Shown here: positions 56,367 to 64,000 of the stretch, piece by piece | Position numbering within the stretch: position 1 is the stretch's first letter | How the letters are laid out: each line of letters opens with the position of its first letter | Origin: Zymoseptoria tritici IPO323 | Taxonomy: Eukaryota; Ascomycota; Dothideomycetes; Mycosphaerellales; Mycosphaerellaceae | NCBI RefSeq assembly: GCF_000219625.1 | Contig: NC_018217.1 | Span: 3,100,001 to 3,164,000 of the forward strand | DNA length: 64,000 bases | Direction: 5' to 3' | Notes under the pieces: model-generated | Seen by the model: only the letters and a program-made list of their open reading frames with translations | Told to the model about the DNA's origin: nothing | Databases searched by the model: none | Made by a program: the position numbers and the translations under genes

Positions 56367-59300
56367 ATGAAGCCATTGAAACTGTCGTTGCCTTATCGGC
56401 AGAAAGGCAACGTCACCAATGGATCAGTGACTCATGCCGATGATATGTCGCGGAAACGCAGAAGCTCCGAGCTCCAGCAAGACATTCAAGCTCATCGAGC
56501 ACCGCCAGCTCGAGTCCACACATCTCCGACCAAACATGGACACTTTCGGCTTACGCAGTCAATCGACCAAGATCTGGAGACATTATGTCGAGGGGCGAAC
56601 ATCAGTCTGTCAGATGACAAGCGGGCTTCAGCAGCAGTCATCGGTGTCAAACAACAGATCTGTGACATGTTCAGATTACTATGGTATAAGAACAAACCTG
56701 CTCTTGAGCAAGCGATCAATGCGTTCCTCGACGATGTAGCTGACTACACGCCATTGGCACCGATCTTTGGTGGCCAGGAGCACGATCGGAAACTTGAAAA
56801 TTTGCGACAGAAGCTGAGTGGACCTGCTAAGGACAAGCGCGACGAGCTTCGAACGCCAAAGGCCGTGAAGACTAAAGATGTCGGTCACAGATCCGACGAT
56901 CGAGAAGACACACCTCTCTCACCGCCATCGCCATCACAGGGCAGAGGGCTCAAGTCGGCATTCAAGACTGCAAAGTCCGCACCGCCGCAACCACCAAGTA
57001 CAAAGATGCCGCCTCCTCCCCAGAAACCAGACCCAGTCATTTCATTCGAGTCGACTCTGACGAGGAAATCCTCTTTTGAGTCCACAAACGCAGGATCCGT
57101 GCTGTCGGCAAACACAGCATTAACCTCATTTAGTGAGGCGCCGGGCGCGCAGCGAATCTCAGACTATGGCTCGGTAGTCCCAACTGATTTGCTCGATGCT
57201 TTGACTCAAGAGTCGATAACCAAGGTTAGAGAAAGCAATGCGTCGTCTCTCGGTACAGAGATCTGGGGATCGTCGCTCAATACTGTCGATTGGGATCGTG
57301 CCGAGAATACCGAGTACATTCGCAGCCAAGGGACGATAACTGTACTTCACGGAGATGCGGAACCTGAGCAAGTCGCCGATGCAATTGTAGAGGCACCAGC
57401 AGATCCTCGTCTTATGCGCTTCTCACCATCTCGTGGCTTTGCTCAGCTTCAGATTCCGGACTCATTCGCAAATCTGCCATTTCACGTCCAATGGGAAGCT
57501 CATCGCGTCCTTCAGCTAAACAAGATATCTTTGGACGAGGTGATCTCTCAATGGCAGCCTCAGTCTTTAGCTCGACTGTACGAGATCGCTGCGCATCACA
57601 AGCTCAACTTTCGTCCCGGGTTCGATGCACATGAGCCTCCGAGTTTTGAAGAAGTGACAATGAATGGCCAGCTGCGATTCGCGAAATCGAGCACTGGCCC
57701 TGTTTTCGACATGTTTCTGCAAGCTCCGAAGCAGGAGGTGTCTTGCGACCTGCAACGCAAATATGGTGCGGATCGAGTGTTGTACCTGAGCATGCCCAAC
57801 ATCTTCAAGACGCCCCAGCTGCATGCAGGTCGCGATGTATCGAGGAAGTTCCAAGACATGGCGACCAGACCTCAGTTCTTCTGCGGTCGACAGTGGATTA
57901 TGTACTCACTGCAGCCCAACAAGATGAATTCGAAATCGAAGACGAGAAAGTCTCAGGCTCAGGAGCAAGGCACACATCGCATCATATTCCTGGCGATCGA
58001 AGGTTTAGATGTCGCTGAGGTTTTCGACTACTTGCTGCCATACCAAGGAAATCGGCATCAAAGCGCATGCAAGTTGTACACACGATTGGATCTATACGTC
58101 TCACGGACGAAGGTCGGCACGCAGTTCGATGAAGGCGACGTGGTCTTTCAAGCACGAGATCAAGCTGCCACGAACGAGTTGGACAACGACCCCTATCGAG
58201 ATCCTGATCTGAGCTTTTACGACACCTTCGTTCCGGGGAAGGTCATGAGCGATGGCTGCGCCGAGCTATCCCGACATGCCTATTGGAAGATTTGCGAGCA
58301 GCTGGGAGGTGATCACACGCGCTCTGCCTTTCAGGCTCGCATTGGCGGCGCCAAAGGCGTGTGGTACAGGGCTGCGGAAATTGATGGTAGCTTCGATGTT
58401 GGCAAACCACCAGGGCCGCATATCACTATCGTCCAAAGCCAGATCAAGGTGCAACGAGACTCTCTGGAAGATTGCGACCCGGACCAGCGGAAATTCAACG
58501 TTGTAAAAGCCAACTCATACGCACGCCCGTCACTCCTCCACGCGGGCTTTATGCCAATTCTGCTGGACCGTGGCGTGCCTCGTCAGGTCATGCTTGACGT
58601 TGCAAGAACGCAGATCAAGGCCGAAGTTGATGCTTGTGAAGCCGCTATCGTCAGCCCGGATCCTCTAGCATTCCGCATGTGGCTACATTCGCAGAATGAG
58701 TTGTATGAGGAGCGGAACCGTACTAGAGATGGAGGCATCGACACCGTCGCCGGCTGGCCAATCAGGAGGGAGGAGAGAATTATCCGATTGCTGGAGTCTG
58801 GCTTCGTGCCTACGCAGTGTCCCTACCTTGCGCGGGATGTGATCGATTTGGTAAAGTATACCTTCGACCTCAAGCAAAGGAACTTCAAAATCCGACTTGG
58901 TCGCTCAACTACATTGATGGGTATCGCAGATCCGAAAGGCTGTCTGGAGCCCGGCGAGGTTCATGTCAACTTCAGCGCACCGTTCATAGACCCGGTGACA
59001 AAGGAGCAATTTCAAAACTTGAGCTCGCCCGAGGTGGCATTCGGACTGGTGGCGCGGAACCCAGCAATGGCGGCGTGGGACATTCAGCGAGTCCGCTTCG
59101 TCTACAAGCCTGAGCTGAAACATTTGACTGATCTTGCCGTGTTTTCATCGAGAGGTCATCGACCCTTAGCCAGCAAGTTGCAGGGTGGAGACTACGATGG
59201 CGACACCTTCTGGATATGCTGGGATAGGAAGCTGGCTACCTTGTTCAAGAATGCTCCGGCGCCTTGGTCAGATAGAGAAGCGCCCATACGTCACTCGATC

Positions 59301-60395
59301 CCCAGTGTCGAGCAGCTGGGAATCACGAGGAAGACACAACGCCTGGACGATTTCGTTGAGGATCCTCGCGATCTAGGGCAGTGGTGTCACTGGTTGGGAG
59401 AAATGGGCATTGCACGATTGACGCCAAATCTTCTTGGACAGGTCACGAAACTGCATGAGCGTCTCACCTATACAACTGGCGACATCAATTCGTACCACGC
59501 GAAGCAGCTCGTGTACTTGCACGACTGTTTGGTAGACGCCGATAAGCAAGGGTACGAATTTGGCTTCGCTGCACTGAACGATTTCAAGAAGAGCATCGAA
59601 CTCCCCACCGACCTTCAAGATCCGAGGTACTGGAAGTACACGGCCGACGACAATGAAAACGACTTGGAGAAGCAGAGCACAACGTACAACGTCTCCAAGC
59701 TCAACTTCGTCCCAACGCGCGCGGGTAAGGAGAAGAACATCATTGACGAAGTTTACTTCGATGTAGCCGAGCCGCTCATCCGCGAGTGCCTTGCTCGGGT
59801 GGAAGATGTATTATGTTTCGAAGCTCAAGACGACGAGGATCTGACCAGATTCTACGACCAGACCTGGGATTCAGCCTCGGAAGGATCAGTCATTCGCACA
59901 GAGCTACAGGCACTTAAGAAACGCCTGCAAGAGGTGCGGTCATTATGGGGCGAACTGCGAGTCCCCAACAGCTGGTTCGATCTACTCACACAAGTCCGGC
60001 AAAGGTACGATGAGATACAGCCTCAGGATGTGACCCATCCTACTGTCGTGGAATGGCTCCGAAGACAAGGCAACAGACCGACGATGTGGGACCAGCTGAA
60101 AGCGTGCGCATTCGCCAAACTCTTCCAGAGGAAGGGCAAGACCCCAGGCCAACTCGTCTTCAGCATCGCGGGACACGAGTTGTGCGAGATCAAAGCGACG
60201 GAGCTGGGACCTACACGGACAATGTGCGACAATCAGTACCGCCAGCTGAAGCTGAGGAAGGCGAAAAAGGTGGAAGTGAGAGACGAGTATGAGTTTGATG
60301 CTGGAGCGGATGTGCCGGACAAGCAGCTGGACGACGATGAAGAAGTCGAACCTACGGACTACTATTGGGGCATCCGGGTTGATGGGATTGTATGA
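56367..60395 (+). CDS. RNA-dependent RNA polymerase of the silencing pathway
   Basis: 1,342 aa from the ATG at 56367 (alternative 56445, giving MSRKRRSSELQQD), one uninterrupted exon. About 350 N-terminal residues are mostly disordered. The eukaryotic cellular RdRP domain follows, including PFHVQWEAHRVLQLNKISLD, FMPILLDRGVPRQVML and the catalytic loop LQGGDYDGDTFWICWD, with metal-binding Asp at residues 942, 944 and 946 (DYDGD, 59190-59204). It belongs with the QDE-1/SAD-1/RRP-3 group that copies aberrant RNA into double strands for Dicer. All catalytic residues are present and the frame is intact, so it is probably active. Which paralogue, and therefore quelling or meiotic silencing, cannot be told here. 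No Dicer or Argonaute lies nearby. Confidence 0.92.
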   Translation: MKPLKLSLPYRQKGNVTNGSVTHADDMSRKRRSSELQQDIQAHRAPPARVHTSPTKHGHFRLTQSIDQDLETLCRGANISLSDDKRASAAVIGVKQQICDMFRLLWYKNKPALEQAINAFLDDVADYTPLAPIFGGQEHDRKLENLRQKLSGPAKDKRDELRTPKAVKTKDVGHRSDDREDTPLSPPSPSQGRGLKSAFKTAKSAPPQPPSTKMPPPPQKPDPVISFESTLTRKSSFESTNAGSVLSANTALTSFSEAPGAQRISDYGSVVPTDLLDALTQESITKVRESNASSLGTEIWGSSLNTVDWDRAENTEYIRSQGTITVLHGDAEPEQVADAIVEAPADPRLMRFSPSRGFAQLQIPDSFANLPFHVQWEAHRVLQLNKISLDEVISQWQPQSLARLYEIAAHHKLNFRPGFDAHEPPSFEEVTMNGQLRFAKSSTGPVFDMFLQAPKQEVSCDLQRKYGADRVLYLSMPNIFKTPQLHAGRDVSRKFQDMATRPQFFCGRQWIMYSLQPNKMNSKSKTRKSQAQEQGTHRIIFLAIEGLDVAEVFDYLLPYQGNRHQSACKLYTRLDLYVSRTKVGTQFDEGDVVFQARDQAATNELDNDPYRDPDLSFYDTFVPGKVMSDGCAELSRHAYWKICEQLGGDHTRSAFQARIGGAKGVWYRAAEIDGSFDVGKPPGPHITIVQSQIKVQRDSLEDCDPDQRKFNVVKANSYARPSLLHAGFMPILLDRGVPRQVMLDVARTQIKAEVDACEAAIVSPDPLAFRMWLHSQNELYEERNRTRDGGIDTVAGWPIRREERIIRLLESGFVPTQCPYLARDVIDLVKYTFDLKQRNFKIRLGRSTTLMGIADPKGCLEPGEVHVNFSAPFIDPVTKEQFQNLSSPEVAFGLVARNPAMAAWDIQRVRFVYKPELKHLTDLAVFSSRGHRPLASKLQGGDYDGDTFWICWDRKLATLFKNAPAPWSDREAPIRHSIPSVEQLGITRKTQRLDDFVEDPRDLGQWCHWLGEMGIARLTPNLLGQVTKLHERLTYTTGDINSYHAKQLVYLHDCLVDADKQGYEFGFAALNDFKKSIELPTDLQDPRYWKYTADDNENDLEKQSTTYNVSKLNFVPTRAGKEKNIIDEVYFDVAEPLIRECLARVEDVLCFEAQDDEDLTRFYDQTWDSASEGSVIRTELQALKKRLQEVRSLWGELRVPNSWFDLLTQVRQRYDEIQPQDVTHPTVVEWLRRQGNRPTMWDQLKACAFAKLFQRKGKTPGQLVFSIAGHELCEIKATELGPTRTMCDNQYRQLKLRKAKKVEVRDEYEFDAGADVPDKQLDDDEEVEPTDYYWGIRVDGIV

Positions 60396-61077
60396 TTGAC
60401 GATATGGACTACATGTGAGCCCTGGCTAGAGACTAGATGTTGTCCTCTCCCGAGCGCGACTCTTAGACCAGATGCTTACACTCGTAGAGTCTGGCCGACG
60501 CCAGCATCGTATGAATTGACGACTGAATGCATTGCGACACTCTTTCGTTCCCATGAATCCGACTGAGGTCCAGAGAGCGGTGATCTGGACCTACAATTTC
60601 AGGGACAATTTCAATGTTCTGGTTCCAGCACTTGTATCCAGCTTCAGTCGTCCACCGCAGTTGACGGCCAAATTTCCACACTCCAAACTCCAGCACTCCG
60701 CCTTACCATCTTGTCTCACAAGGATGACCCTTCGACAATTCAAAACGATCAAGACTAAACTCATGATACACTTCGACCGGTGTTGCGCTACGAGTGACAT
60801 TTGTTAGTGTCGTGGTCAGCACGACCAATGGTGTGGTGGTGCCGATTCAGCATCCTTGTCGGAATTTTAGCTGCTGCTGAGGCCGAGGTGCTACGCCGCT
60901 GCTGACAGTGAGAAGATGTCGGCGAACTTTATGGTGGATGTGGAGGAGATCGAGTGTCGTTCATATGTCAAGCGTGGTAGTAATGGAAGTGAGAAGATCG
61001 CTCGCTAAAGGAGTACAGGTCGAGGCATGGATTACAGCCCAGCATAGATAGAGACTCAATATATCCCGGCCGCCAAC
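60396..61077. other. Intergenic between converging RdRP and helicase
   Basis: No supported gene. It may contain an additional 3' exon of the helicase if the GTAAGT at its stop is used as a donor. Confidence 0.4.
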
Positions 61078-64000
61078 CTACTTACCACCACCACCACCAC
61101 CACCACCTCGATCCAGCACCTTCTCAACAACCCACTCCCTCCCCTTCCTCACCTGCACAACCTTCCACGCTCCCAACGGCCATCCAACCCCACCCACATC
61201 CCCCGGATCCCTCAAACTGACACCAACCCAACACTCCCTCTTCTTGCCCGCATCCCTCTCCACAATCTTCCCAATCGGCTTCCCCAACTCCAACAACGGC
61301 GTCCCTTCCGCCAACGCCGCAATCTGCTTCGGCCCAACGACACAAAGCGGATGCATCCTCGTTCGCTTTTGCGCCGCGCCGACAGTGATGGCGGAAGCGC
61401 GGGAGAGGGTTGAGTAGACGACGTAAGCGGGCATTTCGGGCACGGAGAGGCGGGAGAGGAGGGAAGAGGAGTGAGGGTAGACGTTTTTGGCGAGGGATTG
61501 GTCTTCAATGGTCGATTGGTGGTCGGTGGTATCGGTGGTGGGAAGGAGGGTGCGGTAGGGCACTTCAATAGCGCGGCGGGGAGGACGGCCAGCGGTGGAT
61601 GTGGAGGTGGGGAGTAAGTCGGCGCGCACGGCGATTTGGTCGATGTAACCTGCTGCGACGATTTGTTTGAGGATCGCAATTTGCTTGGTGGTTTGTGGAG
61701 GGAGGTCGAGTTTGTAGACTGCGTCTTTAGCGTCTTTGACGTGTGCTTGCATGATGTTGTGTAGTTGTCGGCGGAGTTGCTGGACTTCTACCATTCCCTT
61801 TTCGCGGAGGAAGAATTCGGTACAGAAGGATGGACTGTCTTCAGCTTGGGCGTGCGCGGCAACCGCGGTGAGGAGTTTTATGGCGTCGGACTTGTCGTCC
61901 CAGCCGGAGAGTTTGGCGGCGGCGCGACCATACGCTTGTCGGCGTTGTTGGGCGGCGGTAAAGGCGGCGTTATTGGCAAGTCGCTTTTCTCGATACTCAT
62001 CGTCGTCAGATTCGGCGTCTTCTCCATTGCTCTTCTGTGCGATCTGCGGTTCGGGAATGAAGAGGTCTCCGACTGCCAGACCAGCTACAAGGGCGATAGT
62101 ATGTGCTAGAGCGCCATTGCGCAGGCCGAGCAGGAGCATCTTGCCGAAGCGAGGGTTGACGGGATAGTGGATGAGCTCCTTCCCGATGTCTGTGATCTTG
62201 CCAACTCTCTTGTCGATCGCTCCAAGGTTTCTCAGTAGTCTTTCTGCCGCCGAGAGCTGCTCGCTCTGTGGAGGCGTAGGGAATGGAAAGTTAACGACAT
62301 TGTCAACCTCCATGTTCTTGAGCTGCAGGACTGTACCCTCGATGGGCGTCCTCAAAATTTCCGGCAGGGTATGCTCATCAAAGTACTGCTCATATATAGC
62401 AGAACTGTACAGACGATAGCAGTGTCCAGGACCCGTCCTACCTGCTCGACCCATTCGTTGTGAAGCGCTTGCTTTTGATATCCAGTCGATTTTGAATTCT
62501 TGCACGCCAGTAGAAATGTTGTATTTCTTCTCTTTGCTCCGGCCACTGTCGAAGACGTACTTGATACCTGGAATAGTGAGAGACGTCTCAGCTACATTCG
62601 TCGCCAGCACAATGATTCGAGAGTCGTCAGGCACGGGCTCAAACACTCGCATCTGTTGTGATGTTGGTAGTGAAGCATACAACGGTAGGACATGTGCTTT
62701 GAGAGGACCTTTCGGCTTGGGTGCAGCCGGGTCGTCTTCCACCGCGAACTCCGTATCGTCTTCGTCATCGTCGAATCCTGTGATCTCCGGCTCGTCGTCG
62801 TCTGACTGATCGTCAAGTTCACGTTCCAGGTAGTCATTACTGTTTCTGTTCTCGGACCCATTTTCACGCTTCTTTGAAAAGTCCAGACCGGCAGCCTGTC
62901 CTCCCAAAGCGTCCTTCAACCTCTTAGCAACAGTCTGAATCTCCTCCTGACCCGTCAGGAAGACCAGAATACCACCAGGTGGCAGCTTCTTATGTCCTCG
63001 CGACACTTTAGCTACAGTCTCCGCGACATAGTCTCTCTGCGTTCGCCTGGCGAAATGCTCAGTAACAGCATACTGCCGGCCCTCGGCCTGCACGATCGGC
63101 GGTCGGATACTCCTGAACAGCCGGTCGTTCGCGAGGAAATCTGCTACCCGCAATGTAGCACTCATGATGATGAGCTTCAGCGGCTTGTGCTTTTCCGGCG
63201 CTTCACGGCTGAGCTCCTGTCGAAGAGGAACGATGCGGGACAGCATACCAATGAGGATGTCGGTATTGACACTCCTCTCGTGAGCTTCATCGATGACGAT
63301 CGCGCTGTACTTGCTCAGAACAAAGTCATTGCCAATCTCTCGAAGCAGGATTCCATCGGTCATGAATTTGATGCTGGTATCTCGCGCTGCGGTGCTGTCG
63401 TATCGGACTTGATGCGCCACTTTCTTGCCGAATTCTGGTCCTAACTCGTGAGCTACGCGACTTGCAACCGATACCGCTGCTACTCTCCGAGGTTGTGTGA
63501 TGCCGATCATGCCGGTCATCGCATAGCCATTCTCGAGCAACATTTGTGGGAGCTGTGTCGTTTTTCCAGACCCTGTTGCTCCACAGACTACCACAATCGG
63601 GTTATTGTGAATGGCCTCCATGATTTTCTGCTCATCCTGCACGACTGGTAGCTCCAGCCGAGCTGCCTGCACCTCCTCAGAGCGCGGGACCACTACCGCA
63701 GTGGCGGGTCGATATGCGTCTTTGTTCGGGTGTTGAACTGCGTTGGCAATCTCTACAACTTCTGTGTCGGGCGAAGGTGCTCGCGGTTTGAACGCTGCGC
63801 TGATAGCAGGATCATTTGTAGGAGCTGTTGAAGGTGTGAAGCCGAGCGACTCATTTCGTTGTGAATCTGCCCACGCCTTGAATGCAGACACACGAGCTGG
63901 TCTATCTTCTGACGGATTATCATCGCTCTCTGGCTCTGAAGAAGACTCTGAATCCTCTTCATCCGACTCCTCTTCGCTGTCGGATGCGACAGGCGGCTCC
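61078..64000 (-). CDS. ECM16: DEAH-box RNA helicase DHX37/Ecm16 (Dhr1), 5' part off window
   Basis: At least 970 codons, open to the right edge, so the N-terminus is missing. The visible order is: an acidic Ser/Glu/Asp stretch (SDSEEESDEEDSESSSEP); helicase motif I GATGSGKTTQ; Ia TQPRRVAAVSVA; II DEAH; III MSATL; an acidic insert (DDEDDTEFAVEDD); VI QRMGRAGRTGPGHCY; then HA2/winged-helix and OB-fold parts (ERLLRNLGAIDK to WVVEKVLDR). This is the Dhr1 layout. Dhr1 unwinds U3 snoRNA from pre-18S rRNA in the nucleolus. The end is a run of eight glycines from (CCA)n repeats before Lys-stop, and the stop overlaps a consensus donor (GTAAGTAGG), so the true C-terminus may be spliced further on. Confidence 0.93.
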   Translation of the reverse strand, partial: EPPVASDSEEESDEEDSESSSEPESDDNPSEDRPARVSAFKAWADSQRNESLGFTPSTAPTNDPAISAAFKPRAPSPDTEVVEIANAVQHPNKDAYRPATAVVVPRSEEVQAARLELPVVQDEQKIMEAIHNNPIVVVCGATGSGKTTQLPQMLLENGYAMTGMIGITQPRRVAAVSVASRVAHELGPEFGKKVAHQVRYDSTAARDTSIKFMTDGILLREIGNDFVLSKYSAIVIDEAHERSVNTDILIGMLSRIVPLRQELSREAPEKHKPLKLIIMSATLRVADFLANDRLFRSIRPPIVQAEGRQYAVTEHFARRTQRDYVAETVAKVSRGHKKLPPGGILVFLTGQEEIQTVAKRLKDALGGQAAGLDFSKKRENGSENRNSNDYLERELDDQSDDDEPEITGFDDDEDDTEFAVEDDPAAPKPKGPLKAHVLPLYASLPTSQQMRVFEPVPDDSRIIVLATNVAETSLTIPGIKYVFDSGRSKEKKYNISTGVQEFKIDWISKASASQRMGRAGRTGPGHCYRLYSSAIYEQYFDEHTLPEILRTPIEGTVLQLKNMEVDNVVNFPFPTPPQSEQLSAAERLLRNLGAIDKRVGKITDIGKELIHYPVNPRFGKMLLLGLRNGALAHTIALVAGLAVGDLFIPEPQIAQKSNGEDAESDDDEYREKRLANNAAFTAAQQRRQAYGRAAAKLSGWDDKSDAIKLLTAVAAHAQAEDSPSFCTEFFLREKGMVEVQQLRRQLHNIMQAHVKDAKDAVYKLDLPPQTTKQIAILKQIVAAGYIDQIAVRADLLPTSTSTAGRPPRRAIEVPYRTLLPTTDTTDHQSTIEDQSLAKNVYPHSSSLLSRLSVPEMPAYVVYSTLSRASAITVGAAQKRTRMHPLCVVGPKQIAALAEGTPLLELGKPIGKIVERDAGKKRECWVGVSLRDPGDVGGVGWPLGAWKVVQVRKGREWVVEKVLDRGGGGGGGGK

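Overview
The window looks like nuclear DNA of a filamentous ascomycete (Pezizomycotina, plausibly a Dothideomycete). The reasons are many short GT-AG introns (about 50-120 bases), a fungal-type zinc-cluster regulator, a GT15 mannosyltransferase, a Bni4-like bud-neck scaffold, an RNA-silencing RdRP, and transposon DNA carrying the CpA-to-TpA signature of repeat-induced point mutation (RIP). The class-level placement is inference. Layout: 1-525 is a heavily RIP-mutated repeat relic running off the left edge. 1.2-5.2 kb holds an SLD7-like replication factor, a mitochondrial GGQ release factor, a small unknown gene and a BTB protein. 5.4-10 kb is an accessory block: a dead CoA-transferase (SCOT) gene, a zinc-cluster regulator and a divergent NmrA-like reductase, with three CGG-containing 9-base repeats in the shared promoter. 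10,869-17,098 is a complete Ty1/copia element with 121-base LTRs and a perfect 5-base target duplication, dead by about 51 in-frame TAA/TAG codons in one unshifted frame. 19.8-27.3 kb is gene-poor: the Bni4-like scaffold, two small genes and a glutamine-rich unknown. 30.7-46.3 kb is mostly housekeeping: adenosine kinase, a proteasome assembly chaperone, class II cAMP phosphodiesterase, mitochondrial uS9, eEF1B-gamma, an unknown, a GT15 mannosyltransferase and a zinc alcohol dehydrogenase, with a candidate small secreted cysteine protein at 36.6-36.9 kb. 46.9-52.2 kb holds a sugar transporter and an HSL-family hydrolase that lacks its oxyanion HGG box. 53.1-64 kb holds an intron-containing tRNA-Thr, uS8, TCTP, a large RdRP and a DHX37/Ecm16 helicase cut by the right edge. 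Several genes sit as divergent pairs with short shared promoters: SLD7-like/release factor, regulator/reductase, adenosine kinase/proteasome chaperone, uS9m/eEF1B-gamma and uS8/TCTP. Genome defence appears as its product (RIP scars) and, separately, as an intact RdRP. I did not find a multi-gene system that I could call new. The best leads are the RIP-only decay of the copia element with a hairpin over its primer-binding site, the CGG-repeat promoter, the hydrolase without its oxyanion hole, and the small secreted protein. All exon structures were built by eye from splice signals and reading frame and need transcript support.
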